Of a stretch of 43,311 nt of DNA, positions 9,491 through 21,016 are shown piece by piece. Both the position numbers and the translations under genes were made by a program. The notes beneath the pieces are model-generated. The model was not told where the DNA came from, made no database searches, and saw only the letters and a list, made by a program, of their open reading frames with translations. Source of the stretch: Ministeria vibrans ATCC 50519 (taxonomy: Eukaryota; Opisthokonta; Filasterea); contig CALSCP010001329.1 of NCBI GenBank assembly GCA_943704425.1, positions 1 to 43,311 of the forward strand, given 5' to 3'. The stretch's first letter is position 1; each line of letters opens with the position of its first letter.

Positions 9491-10519
9491 ATGGCCTCCG
9501 CACGGATCATCAAGGCATGGAGCCTTGTCATCCTTGTGCTGCAAAACGTCACTTTGGTGCTGTTTATGCGCCACACACGAACCGTGAGTGGCAGCGGACC
9601 GCGATATCTCGCCAGCACGGCTGTCACCATGGCGGAAGTCCTCAAGGTGACCGCTTGCGTCGGAGTGCTGCTGTGGGAGTGCAGTGGCTCAGTTGCGGGC
9701 ATGGTGGCACTGTTGCATCGTCAAGTGTGGCAAGAGCCAGTGGAAACATTGAAAATTCTTGTGCCAGCGCTGCTGTACACGCTCCAGAACAACCTCCTCT
9801 ACCTGGCCGTGTCAAATCTACCGGCAGCCACCTTTCAGGTGACGTACCAACTAAAAATCATCACCACCGCCATGTTTTCCGTACTCCTTCTCGGTCGTCA
9901 GTTGTCGCGGCAAAAATGGATTTCTCTCGTCCTCCTCACCGCCGGCGTCTCCCTCGTCCAACTGTCCACTGCTGCCTCCGCGACAAAGAAGTCCTTGTCC
10001 AGCGGCACGGACAGTCCGACTCTCTCGATGCAAATGGTCGGCCTGGGCGCCGTCATTGCCTCGACGATGACCTCGGGCTTTGCGGGTGTCTTCTTTGAGA
10101 AGCTCATGAAGGACTCGTCCACCTCGCTGTGGGTGCGCAACTTTGTTCTCTCCTTCTCCTCCGTGTTTCTTGGTCTTGCCGGCGTGTTTGTCAACGACTT
10201 TGACGCTATTGTCAGTGGCGGTTTCTTCCAGGGCTACACCCCCCTTGTGTGGGTGGTCATTGTCAATTCGGCCTTTGGCGGTCTGGTCGTCGCCGTTGTC
10301 GTCAAGTTTGCCGACAACATTGTCAAAGGATTTGCCATGAGCATTTCCATCATCATCTCCAGCGTCATTGCCTTCTTCCTCTTCTCCTTTTCCCCTTCCC
10401 CCACCTGGCTCCTGGGCGGCGCCATTGTCCTCGCCGCCACCTTCCTCTACCAGCTGCCCGATGAGCCACCCAAACCCTCTCCTTTGCCCCCGTTGCCTTT
10501 TGCGCGCAACAAAGCATAG
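9491..10519 (+). CDS. Golgi nucleotide-sugar transporter, SLC35A family (UDP-Gal/UDP-GlcNAc type)
   Basis: Single exon, 342 aa, about ten hydrophobic segments. Family signatures are clear: NNLLYLAVSNLPAATFQVTY, QLKIITTAMFSVLLLGRQLS, SGFAGVFFEKLMK and GGLVVAVVVKFADNIVKGFA, as in SLC35A2/A3. These proteins exchange UDP-sugars for UMP across the Golgi or ER membrane to feed glycosylation. Substrate (UDP-galactose, UDP-GlcNAc or CMP-sialic acid) cannot be decided by eye. The C-terminus is short, proline-rich and cytosolic. No intron, in contrast to most genes nearby. Long antisense ORFs over it are composition shadows. Confidence 0.93.
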   Translation: MASARIIKAWSLVILVLQNVTLVLFMRHTRTVSGSGPRYLASTAVTMAEVLKVTACVGVLLWECSGSVAGMVALLHRQVWQEPVETLKILVPALLYTLQNNLLYLAVSNLPAATFQVTYQLKIITTAMFSVLLLGRQLSRQKWISLVLLTAGVSLVQLSTAASATKKSLSSGTDSPTLSMQMVGLGAVIASTMTSGFAGVFFEKLMKDSSTSLWVRNFVLSFSSVFLGLAGVFVNDFDAIVSGGFFQGYTPLVWVVIVNSAFGGLVVAVVVKFADNIVKGFAMSISIIISSVIAFFLFSFSPSPTWLLGGAIVLAATFLYQLPDEPPKPSPLPPLPFARNKA

Positions 10520-10901
10520 CAGGGCGCTCTCTCTCACTATCTTTTTCCCGTCGCTTTTGTTACGTGGTGTCTAAAATGTATAAAAGTTCATATTATTTTT
10601 CTGCAACAAACTGTGTGTGTGTGTGTGAAACATAGTAGGCTATGTATCGCATCTCACTCACTTCTCACTAGCCAGCTTTCCATGAAGTCTCCTTTGAGGT
10701 GTTACCTGATGGATTGTGTGTGCTACCGTGTTGTGCAGGGTGAGTGACCGAGTGTATGTCGAATGAATTATCCAAGGATTAAAATTCTAATAGTTAAATA
10801 CGCTATCAGTTATTTTCTTATTCAGCAATACTACTGCCAGAACTGTAGAAGCCAATCAATCAGCTTGCGTCTCTGCTTTCCTGGTCGACTGTGTGGTGGA
10901 A
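10520..10901. other. Intergenic (SLC35A / Rab34-like)
   Basis: A 382-bp tandem-gene spacer with a short (GT)n at 10611-10626 and AT-rich sequence at 10770-10830. It should hold the SLC35A terminator and the Rab promoter. No ORF or RNA gene was recognised. Confidence 0.5.
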
Positions 10902-12061
10902 ATGGCGCAACGACGAGAAATTGATAGTGTTCGTACCCGCCTTTCCCGTTTCGCTCCTCACCGCCTCGCTACGTAGCTACCGTTGTCCAATGCAAGCTAC
11001 AAGCCGTCGTGGGGAAGCGCGACAGCATTTGATCCGGATGTCGTTGCCTATTTAGAGCGCGCAGCCTCTGGAGTATGCGAAAATTGTGTGTGAAATGCCG
11101 ACTGCCTTTGCAAAGTTCATTGTGCACAACAATAATTTTTTGAATTTTTGTCTCCCCAATTTCACAGGCAACCGTCCGCGACCGGAACTCTAAAGTGATC
11201 TTAGTGGGCAACATGGCGACAGGAAAGACCTCTATTGTCAATCGAATGGTCACGGGCAAATTTGAGGAGGAATACAAGACGACGTAAGATATGAATGTAC
11301 TTGCAGTACGTCGTGTCTCTTACCGACTTACCCTATTGTAGAATTGGAGTCGACTTTCACATTGAAGCCTTTCAAATATGCACGCAGCCGTTTAATTTGC
11401 ATCTGTGGGACACGGCGGGACAAGAGCGCTTCAAGTCGATCACAAGTGCCTACTTTCGCGGCGCACAATCGGTGATTCTGGTGTTCGACGTGAATGACCT
11501 CAAGACACTGAGCGCCACGCGAAAGTGGCTGGCGGACGCGGTCAAAGAGAATGCTGGACAAGATCTCAATGTGTACTTGGTGGGTTCCAAGATGGACCTG
11601 ATGAATCGTAGCGGAATTGTGTACAAGGTGCGACCATTGTTCCGATCATCTCAAGACGTACCTTTGCTTACGTCTCTACTCTCGTACACAGACTATGCAT
11701 GAGGAGGCCGAGAGCATGGCTGTTGAGTTCAATGCCGAGTATTGGGAAGTGTCTTCAAAATCAGGAGGTATCTTGTGTGTGTCTCTTTTCAAAGTTGAAC
11801 ATTGTCACTATTTTTTTTTTTTTGTCGTTGTTGTTTGTAGCGGGCATACGCGACCTTCTTGAACGCGTCGCAGCAATTTCGTTTGAAAGAGCCGTGCGCA
11901 TGGAACTGAAGTTTGAGCTGCCCAACCTGGGACGCACCAGCACAGCAAGTGCAAGTGCGCGTGTCCCCTCCGCTTCGTCCTCAACCTCCTCTGCGTCCAC
12001 CTTCACACTTAAGCGAGACGCTTCCACTGTCGCTCCGGTGAATTCTTCGCGCTGCTGTTGA
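10902..12061 (+). CDS. RAB34: Rab34/Rab36-like small GTPase
   Basis: Six exons: 10902-10928, 10977-11072, 11168-11283, 11342-11627, 11692-11767 and 11841-12061; 273 aa. A ~40-residue N-terminal extension (AFDPDVVAYL) resembles that of Rab34. The P-loop is GNMATGKT (55-62); switch regions TIGVDF and WDTAGQERF follow. The guanine-specificity motif is SKMD, as in Rab34/36 (SKKD), not the usual NKxD. AEYWEVSSKSG replaces ETSAK and matches Rab34/36 (AEYWAVSS). After a Ser/Thr-rich tail the protein ends in CC for double geranylgeranylation. Rab34 acts at Golgi/lysosome membranes and in ciliary vesicle formation in animals. The first intron (10929-10976) needs a GTTCGT donor; without it the frame stops at 10974. 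Orthology to Rab34 rather than another Rab is an inference from these motifs. Confidence 0.88.
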
Positions 12062-12181
12062 TCTTACCACTATGAACACACATGATCGTTCCCTTCTTGT
12101 ACACACGCACACACACATATTTGTCCCATGATCATTGGTTTCCAGCTCGCATGCAAAGTTTTTCTTGTATTCATAAAGACA

Positions 12182-13879
12182 TTACTCCTCCATTGGCGCA
12201 CTTCCTGTCTTCTTCTTCTCGTCAACAGACTTTTGCACGGCCTCGACAAGTCGCTGTACACTAAACACGGACTGGCCATCAATGCCAAAGTGGCTCAGAA
12301 CCGTCGTAAATTGACCCGAGCGCAGGGCAGACTCGAGTGAGTTCAGTGCCTGCTGAAACTGCGGTGTTCGCACTGTTGTTTGAAGCTCACTCGCGCTCTC
12401 TATGTGTGAAGAAAAGAATTAAAAAAATATTATAATAATTATAATAATAATATTAGTAATTGAATGCTTCTCAAGCAAACCGCCATAATTAATTTTCTCT
12501 CTCGCATACTAAGGTCTTCAGGAAGCAGAGCAATCAGGTCGGCGGACACCTTCTCGTCTTCCATGAGCATTTTCAGAGTGGCCGGTGTAATGATGCTGCT
12601 CAAATCAACGTCTTCGGTACCTGCCGCTGAACTGGTACCTGTACTTCCGCCCGCACCAATGTTCTGCAGAATTTTAGCAAGATCCACAGATGCAAGTGGT
12701 GTGGCAGCTGACGAGGTCGTAGAGGCTGTAGTAGCGGTAGTAGTAGTAGTAGTAGTAGCAGCAGCAGCAGCAGCAGCTGGTGCAGACGCTGATGTTGTTG
12801 TTGTTGCAGTCGCTGGTGTTGTTGTTGTTGCTGATTCTGCGAGTGTCGCTGTTGCCGACGGTGTTGGTGCATCGTCGGTTGTAGGTGCGGGCGCATCGGC
12901 ACTTGTGTCCATGGCAGTTGCGTTGGCGCTGTTTCCGTCGCCCTCGTATCCCTCGTAGAAATCGTCGTCTGCTTCGGCAACGTCGCCGTACATATCACCG
13001 CTAGCACCTTGCAATACATTCTCCAACTGCTGCATGCCTTCCGCTCCGAACATGGCCGCTACCTCCTCGGGAGTCATGCCCAGCTGAGCAGCAAGTCGAG
13101 CGCTATCACCGCCGGGTGCTGCCGCTGTAGCAGTAGAGCCGCCAAGCAAGGCGCCAGGCGCCGGTGGGTCATTCAGAGCTTCGTTCACCTTGTTGCACAG
13201 CTCCTCGTCCTTCTCCTCGTTGGGCTCTTGCATCCAAAAGAACAGCTTGCGACCCGTCGACTCAAAGCGCAGCACATACACTCGCCCCGTCTTGTTGCTC
13301 GTCACCTTCTTAAATTTGGTCTCGGACGGGAAGATGATCAGGTCTTCTTCGTTGTCGGCGGACGTTCGCTCCTTCCAGCAAAAGTGCATCAGCATATCAT
13401 TCGACTGCAAAGAGTCACAGTCGGGAAGACCAAAAAAAAAATATTATTATAACATTCAGGTTTTCTCGCCACGCCCGAGGCTTAGAGCAACCTGGCTTAC
13501 CCTGTGGATGTAAAGAAGACCCTTTCGTGTGTCGGGAGTGACCATTTTGGTCGATTCGCTACAGGGACACGACACAACGAAGCGATAAAACACGTTAGCT
13601 GTCTTTTTTTTTTTTTGAAACAACCCCATCGTCTCAAACCAAATATACAACATGTTAAACAGCACGTCCAAAATGAGTCCATTGGTAATGAAAAGCCCAA
13701 ATCGGGACGAAACAGAGCGAAAGAAGAGGGGCAAAGAGACGAGGAGAGACTGTTCGTGAAACTTCCGCTTCTTCTTCTTACGTGTAATTCATTTTCCCGG
13801 CACGAAACTCCACCAAACGCGAGCTATTTGTGCGTGCGCCACCACCGGCGCGTGCCACAGGATTTCCAAAAAGCGACAT
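12182..13879 (-). CDS. ADRM1: Proteasomal ubiquitin receptor Rpn13
   Basis: Four exons: 13879-13782, 13558-13501, 13404-12510 and 12399-12182; 422 aa (human ADRM1 407). The N-terminal Pru domain is unmistakable: LVEFRAGKM, VTPDTRKGLLYIH, MHFCWKERT, DLIIFPSETKFK, GRVYVLRF and LFFWMQEP. It binds ubiquitin and Rpn2 at the 19S base. A low-complexity Thr/Ala linker encoded by (ACN)n follows. The C-terminal DEUBAD-type domain (VDLSSIITP, then SELQTTVRTPQFQQAL and SHFGIDG) should recruit and activate Uch37/UCHL5. An acidic DDDFYEGYEGD stretch lies between. It converges with Rab34 at a 120-bp spacer. Start chosen because MSLFGNP is directly followed by the Pru domain. Confidence 0.95.
12724..12850. 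repeat. Trinucleotide repeats in Rpn13 linker
   Basis: (GTA)n/(GCA)n at 12730-12777 and (GTT)n at 12790-12832 encode the Thr- and Ala-rich runs of the Rpn13 linker on the minus strand. They are in-frame coding repeats, probably length-polymorphic. Confidence 0.8.
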
Positions 13880-14513
13880 GAGAAAAATTTAATCAAACTT
13901 CAAACTTCAAAGTTGAAAGTAAGAAAATAATTTTTTTAAAATAGTAAAATTGTGGATCTCAACAAAAATGGAAGTGTAACGTACATCGTACTAACGTGGT
14001 CGGCAACTGCCAAGTGAGTACCTGTCAGGGTGTCAGTTCACTCAGTACCAACTCACTGTCCAACTGGTCACTGGTCTGACTGGAAATTTAAAGTTCTAGT
14101 CATTTATTTTTCTTTCTTCTCTCTCTTCCCTCTCTCCTTAATAACTTTCCAAGTAAAATAGTAAAAGTGATTAATAGTAATCTGAGAAGGATGTCTTTGC
14201 TTTACTCTTTGAACTTTTCTTTTTGGCAATTTGACAGTTTTGGAAAAAGAAAAAAAAACTTGTTGGCGCATATATTCTTGAATGTATCGTTTCACGCATT
14301 TTTGCTTTGTATTTCAACAGGCGTTCCACTTGGGCGCTTTTATGTTGTGAATTATTTGCAGTGACGCGCAAATCTTGCCAGAACAGCCAGCGCTTCGCTC
14401 CTGTTTCGTTTTCGTTTTCGTTTTTTCACTTTCGTTTTTGCTTCTTTCGTGTTTGCGACATACACTCAACAGACTCACTCTCGCACGCTCTCTCCCTCAG
14501 GTCTTGTTGCCAA
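13880..14513. other. Intergenic, divergent promoter region (ADRM1 / ZIP4)
   Basis: This 634-bp spacer holds both promoters. It has CA(A)CTG-type words repeated around 14000-14085, a CTTTC/CCTCT-rich tract at 14108-14140, and TTTCG units at 14403-14425 (GTTTCGTTTTCGTTTTCG). No gene was recognised. Confidence 0.5.
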
Positions 14514-17500
14514 ATGAACGGTCAAATACTACCCAAAGAGGACGTTGATAAGGCGTTCCTCGATTTGCCTTGTACGTAAAGAGATGATGGAGCGAACGCT
14601 TCGCCGACGCGTCGGTCAATTTTTAATGTTAATTACTTTTTTAGACATTGTGAAACAAGTTGAAGACGACGCGCGCCCAAGCGTCGAATTGGTTGAAGCG
14701 ACCATCAACAGCATCAATGCAATTCTTCCAGCCCTTGGTCATCGCACCGATCCTGCCAGCTTGTACTTGGTGCAAGACTGTGGCATTCGTCTTTTCAACA
14801 GTGCCATTGTGTTTACCGAAAGCAAAAGCGTCGCGTCGCTCGCCAATGCCAACTGTGCGTATTCCCGCTCTTCTGCTGCTATCTCGCATTGTTTGTGCCG
14901 CAATCAAAAGATCCAGTTGTTAACACTCGTGTGTGCCTGTAGTACGCCAGGTTGCGTGCCATCTTGTGTGGCTGTCCAACAAACTGAACGATGACGACGC
15001 CTCGATTGAGCAAAACGCACGTCTCGCCATGAAGACTGGCAAAAGCTTCCTAGGTAACCCCATAATGATGTTCGTATATATATATATATATATTGTTCCA
15101 TGCACAATTGTCTTTTTTCTTCGCAGAATGCCAAGCCTATAGCGAGGCTAGTCGCACCATGGAAATGGCCTCAAAGGTGAGAAAGGAAAAAGCAACACAA
15201 CCATAAAAATAAGATATAAACCCTGTATAATATTGTTTTATTATTATTGTAAATGTATTTATTTTGCAGTTTTGGGACTCTCTTCTTCGAAGTCACCTGC
15301 GAGAACACAATGATGGTGACGTTCAAGGCATGATGATGTCGTCCGAGCGCGGTCAGCTTGGCTTTGAGATCTTGACTCTGAAAGCGGAAGCGGTTCGAAA
15401 TGAATTAATATAATTTTTATAATAATACTATTATTGTCGTGTTTTGACATTCAGAACAGCTCTTTATTTCTATAATTGGGTTGTATTCTTCTTTTTCTAT
15501 AATATAATAAATTAATAAGACGTGATGGGTTGTTCTTCTTCTTATTATTTAATTCTTTTCTCTCTTCTCTCACAGGATTGGAGCGTTCGACGTCGAGACA
15601 TTTGCGTTCCCACCATGGGACAAGTTCGCTCACTTCTTCGCTTGCTTCCCGAAGAGGTAAACGAAGGTTCAATAGAGGATGACATAATTATTATTGTTTT
15701 TGTTGACTTTAGAACAGCCTTCGATCTTTGGCCGTGACCGAAGTTCTCTCGCAACTGCACAATTTTGGGTGTGACATGTACAACGAAAAAGCATTCAGCG
15801 ATGCCATCCTGTGGCTCACGTAAGACAAGTGCACAGTTAAATTAAGTTCTATATATTATGTATTTACGATTGACATTATTATATTTTCGCAGGCAGAGCG
15901 TTGAAATTTCGCGCGAATGGCCAAATTCATCCAAACGCAGCACACGTCCCCTGGTATTCTATAATTATAACGTTCCTAGATCCGAATCGCATTCTATCAT
16001 ATCACCGTCGACTCACTTTTCAACTATAGCACAAGACATTGCAACTTTTGGCGGCGGCTCAGCTTGATTCTGGAGTGGAAGGGTCACAAGAGCGCGCGCT
16101 AAATGCCATTGTGGAGGCAAACGCGGTAAGAAAGAAAATTGATTCAACAATAATAATTATTATTATAATAATAATAATAATAATAATTAATTATTTTATT
16201 ATTATTATTAAATATTTTATTATTATTATTATTGTTATTATTATTATTATTGTACACTATATTTCATTTTGATTGACGTCCTGGAACTTTTTTTTACAGC
16301 TGACCGAGACCTGTGAAGGCCGAATCCTTGAAGTTCGCGCTCTTCTTGAAGCCATTGGATCCGGAACAGTGCACGCAGTGTCGCGCGATGATGTCCAGCT
16401 GGGTACATACAGAAAATAATATGAGAACTATACATATTTTTATTGTTACCGTAGCAATTGACAAGTACCTTGAGATGAGCGACATCGAGGTGACAATCAG
16501 TGATGGAATAAAGCTGGTGCGCCATTTGTCAAACCATGTCGACTTCGCCGAGATGGCGCGTGAGACCCTTGCCATTCTCCAGGTAGCTGCTATATAATAA
16601 GAAAAATAAATGAATAATAATTAATAATAAGAATAGTTACTGATAATCATAATCATAATAATCTATTGTTACAGGGGCGCTTTGAAAAGAAACCGGGTGT
16701 CATTAAGCTGTACTCGCTTGACTTTGAGCTCCTGACACGCTGCTCTGCCACGCGCAATGAAGAGAAAGCTGTGCAGCTGCTTGACACGGTTCTTGCGGGT
16801 AAAAATAGAATAATAAGAAAAATAGTAATAATAATACTAATAACAACAATAATAATAACAACAACAACAATAATAATAATTGTTATTATTATTAATAATG
16901 GACTTGCTCTCAACACAAACAACTGCTTATAATTATTTCGGTAGAGGGAAGTTCTCTTCGTGCTCTGCTTAAAGGCAACTCGAAGAACATTCAACTAGGA
17001 GTGTGGCATCTAGCAGACAAAGCAGTCAAGGTACAGATCACTTTCTCACAATTTTTTTTGCAAAAGAATGCTCGCATACACTGCAGTGGAAGAAATAAGA
17101 AAATAAATAGAGAATCGAGAGCTGTACTCAAAATAATAATAATAATTATTATTCTTCGTTTTACCAAGGCAAATGACTTTGTCGCGGCTCTTCAGTGGGA
17201 TGAGTATGCGCTTCGACTTCTCAATCTCGAGCAGGCTCCTGACACAGAGGCGCGTTCAAAACTGCTTCGGTACGTCATGTTGCTAGCAACGAAAATATTG
17301 TTGTCGAATAAAATTCATATTATTGTTGAATATTGAAGGAGCAAAGCAGCGTGTCTGTTGCGCATGGAACAGACAGATCTCGCTCGATCTGTTGCACGTC
17401 AGGCGATTGAGCTTGATTCCAGTAAAAAATACAATTAATAAGAAAAAAATATACGTAGTAAATTGATAATAATAATTATATTATTAATTATTATTATTAT

Positions 17501-17656
17501 AATCGTATCTTCTTTTTGTAGGCAGCCAAGATGCTCATTTCATGCTGTTCAAAATCGAACTACATTGTAAAAATGACTCAGAAGGTAATAATATTATAAT
17601 ATTATAATAATAATAATAATAATAAAATAATAAAAATAATAATAATAAAATAATAA

Positions 17657-17701
<45 letters not shown>

Positions 17702-20366
17702 ACTAATGATTTTAATCAAGAAGAATGAAAAACAAAGCACCCCGAAAAAGTTACTAAAACTTTCTTACAGCGGTTGAAGCTCTGCAGCACATGTGCGCGT
17801 CGGCTACAAACGATAATCTGAGCAATCTCGTGCGACTTGCAGCGCAACTTGCCAACGAATCCTCGTGCCATCAAGCCACAATTGAAGGCCTCGATCTCAT
17901 TCTGAAGCGCGCTCCTGAGTCTGTTGAAAAGGTTGCCACGAAAATTCTTATTATCATTATCATTATCATTAGTATCATTATCATTATTGTTATCATAATA
18001 ATTATTACTATTATTATTATTATTATTAATTTCTTCTCTTGGTAGCTACCATTACTAATATTATTGGGTTGTAATTGTTCTTCTTGGCAGTGCACTCGTT
18101 TGACCATTTTGCGTTGTCTTATGCGAGCCCGTATGCCGTCCACAACGGCGCAAGAGACAGCCGACGCGGCTATTGCTCTCTACCCTCCGTATCTTCAGAT
18201 GGGTACATTTATACACTAGAAGCAAAACAACGTCAATAATAAATAATATAATTTATAACAGCAATTGGCTGTCTTGCGAGTGCAAAGAAAGACACCGACT
18301 TTGCCAAACTTGAGTCACGCCTCGCCAAAGAAGCTATGTGGTTCTTTCGCCTCGGTACGTAACAAATCAAACCAAAACAGCAACAAGAATCGACAATATT
18401 AATATTGTTACTATTAATATTCTACTTTTTTTCGATTTTAGCTTGGACTTTGTCATTGCGCGTTGGACAAAGCCAGGAAAATAATCGTACTGTTTTTCGC
18501 GCTCTTCTCAGTGCATGTGATGATGTAAACACACACAGAGAAAACAGAAAAACCCGTCTGCTAATTTTATCTCTTGCCGTACTTATGATTGTCTCCCTTC
18601 TAGCTCGCTGAGCATGTTGTTGACACACCACTGGTGCGCAGTGTGCGACACCATGCACTGTTTCTTCTCTGTCACGCACACGCTATACAGGGGCGAAAGC
18701 ACCTCAAAGATGGCCTTTCTGCCACGGTAAGTTACAAAAAATAAGACATCAAAAAACCGTCAATGATTTGATAAGGATTATAATAATAATCATAATAATC
18801 GCAATAAAATAGTTAATAATAATAGTCATCAATATCATCATCATAGTAATTAAACTGGGTTTAATTATTATAGTTATTTTTATTCGTTATTATTATTTCC
18901 ATTTCTCATACTTTTCTTCTTATAATTAGATGGAAATTGAGTTTGAGCGTGTACTCCTTTGTGCCAAGAAGTGGCGTGCTTGGTAAGCTAATTCTAAAAT
19001 AAGTAAATTAGTCTTTTAGCTAGCAATACGTATCCGGGTTATAGTCAATGCTCCAAATTATTCATACTCTCTTTGAAAAAATCTTCTTCTGTGTTGTTGT
19101 AATAATTACCATTAATTGTAGCGGGGCCGGCGTCGCGCCAAAGGTCGCCCAGAACGTGAACAGTGCAGAACACGCTGAGACAAGCAGAGCGACAGTTGCA
19201 ATTGGCAAGCCTACGTCTTCAACTGACGACAAGGAAAGTGCCCCTTCTACAGCTGTACCACCACCAGTTGCCGCAGTGCGTATTCTAGTTACCTTGGAAA
19301 TGTCTTCTTCATCATGATCAATAAAATATAATTTAGGTGAACGAGCCCCTGTCGTGCATTCTGGTGCTGGAAGCGGAGGCCAAAGTTGCGTTGCGCCACA
19401 CGGATCTGATGGTGTTTGTCAAGGTAAACGATTATACTATAAAATAATAATAATAATCAAAATAATAATATTAATAAATTTATTTACTATTAATTTATTA
19501 TTAATGAGTTTTTACTTCTTTTTGTTCTCTTTCTTCTTCGGTAGAGCGTTGTTGAAGAAAGCGGCGTTGGTTCCAAATTTCTAGAAACGATTGCTACCAC
19601 TTTGTCGCGAAAGGCCTCACAGTATTTGCAAGGTGAGAGCGCTTGATAAAATTAATTAACATTCCTTTTCATCAATAATATTATTTCTCTTTTAGAATCG
19701 CTCCTGCTGCTTGAAGCTGCCAGCAAGCGCCATTTTCTTCAAGTATGAGTGAGATAAAGCAAATCAAATGACGACTGATCAAGAAAATGTAGGGGGCGAG
19801 TGCAGATCAACTCCAACTTGCCAACACAATGCGACGTTTGATTGCCCTCAAGTTGGATGCGCAACTCATGACGGATGCATACAAGCACGCGCAAGAACTT
19901 CTTGCTCACATTCGTGCGCTACCGCCGGTATATATCATTCTTATTATTTTATATTTATAATCGAAATTAGTGTAAATCACATCATTAATTTTGGGGTTCC
20001 TTTATAGAAACTTTATTCTGAGACAGAAGTGATCTGGTTCACTTGCAAGGTAGCCAATGATCGATGAGAAGTATGATTAATTATGTCTTTAATTTGTTTG
20101 TTTAATTTAAATGTTGGCAGTCGTGGAATACGGGCATTGACAGTCTTCAGCATGCGCGTCGATCCGAAGGAATTCGCTGGTGTGAGTTGGCTCTCAATGC
20201 TGCTGAGCTCCTGGTGGACGTCAAAATGGCGTACAAACCTCGACTTGTGTCGGTAAGAAGAAAGAAGAGTGTGCAGATGTTGAAGCGCAACAAAAAGGTA
20301 CCAGAATTCATCCAAATAACACTAATATTAATTTAGTACTTCAGCGAGATTTGTGCCGCCGAGTGA
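14514..20366 (+). CDS. SPO22/ZIP4/TEX11-like meiotic crossover protein (TPR)
   Basis: Thirty exons, about 974 aa: 14514-14571, 14645-14854, 14943-15053, 15127-15176, 15270-15392, 15576-15656, 15713-15819, 15893-15953, 16030-16125, 16300-16402, 16455-16582, 16675-16798, 16945-17030, 17169-17269, 17339-17421, 17522-17584, 17771-17931, 18091-18202, 18262-18354, 18442-18524, 18604-18726, 18930-18982, 19122-19275, 19337-19423, 19545-19632, 19696-19742, 19793-19927, 20008-20049, 20121-20252 and 20337-20366. All phases close. SPO22-type helical repeats include RQVACHLVWL, AWTLSLRVGQ and the late SWNTGIDSL. ZIP4/TEX11 is a TPR scaffold of the ZMM group that promotes class I crossovers and synapsis. 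Length agrees with yeast Zip4 and human TEX11. The penultimate exon may instead run to 20297 (15 more residues). Exon 5 has a GTTCGA donor and exon 17 GTTGCC. Introns are packed with (TAA)n/(ATT)n. Confidence 0.85.
16140..16262. repeat. (TAA/ATT)n-rich intron of ZIP4
   Basis: Intron 9 of the ZIP4 gene is mostly TAA, TTA and ATT triplet repeats. Similar arrays fill introns at 17450-17515, 17585-17700, 17945-18040, 18775-18890 and 19440-19510. They are non-coding; their translations read as poly-Ile/Asn. Confidence 0.85.
17585..17706. repeat. Long (TAA)n array in ZIP4 intron 16
   Basis: About 40 TAA/AAT triplets with occasional AAAATAA interruptions occupy almost the whole 5' two-thirds of the intron. 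It is the longest triplet array in the window. Confidence 0.85.
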
Positions 20367-21016
20367 AATTAAATATTATTATTGCTTTTTTGCGTGTGGC
20401 TTTGTTGATTTTCCTATTTGTGGTGTGGTCGAGAACAAAACATTATTATTATTTTTAGAATTATTTAATAATAATTATTATTATTATTATTATTATTATC
20501 AATTTTTCCCGAATAAAAAAAGAAGAAAAATAAACTGTGTGACTGCAGTGACTGTGATGATTGATATTAGTAATAATTATTATGAATGTCTCTGTCACTC
20601 TATATGAAGTGTGACTGTTAAAACCACCGTGAGATCACTTGAAGCAGGCTGCAGTACGGAAGCAGTACGTTGAGACTACCGTCGAACAGACTTGAGACTG
20701 ACGACAGTGGTCTCATGGATCACTCATCTGTGAACCACAGGAGTGACAGGACTAGACTGTGAGTGGACTAACTGTGTGTGTGAAAGCCAACCTCCTTATT
20801 CCCTCCTAGGATAATGTTGAAATTCGAATAGTGGGTCAATAATTTATTTATATATTATATATATATGTGAGCTACTGTGAGCTTCTTTCGGGACGTGGTT
20901 GTCTAGAAGCCTACGACGAAAGTACGGAGTATTGTATTGCTCTTTGTGTTGGATCATAAATTATAAATTTAATAATAATAATTTTTTGTTATACTTTCGC
21001 AATTCACACTATTATC
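20367..21016. other. Intergenic (ZIP4 / PRUNE)
   Basis: A 650-bp spacer between tandem genes. Contents: (ATT)n at 20463-20500, a GC-richer block at 20620-20810 with repeated GTGA, GACAG and GACT words, a (TA)n run at 20849-20866, and the 20879-20943 copy of a sequence also present at 1539-1620. No ORF or RNA was recognised. Confidence 0.5.

Noticed and set aside
9851-10537. 228-codon antisense frame opposite SLC35A
   Set aside because: Highly charged Gly/Glu translation of a conserved transporter read backwards.
15455-15475. Extra exon in ZIP4 after a CATTCAG acceptor-like site
   Set aside because: It would read six codons and a stop. Skipping it joins exons 5 and 6 in phase.
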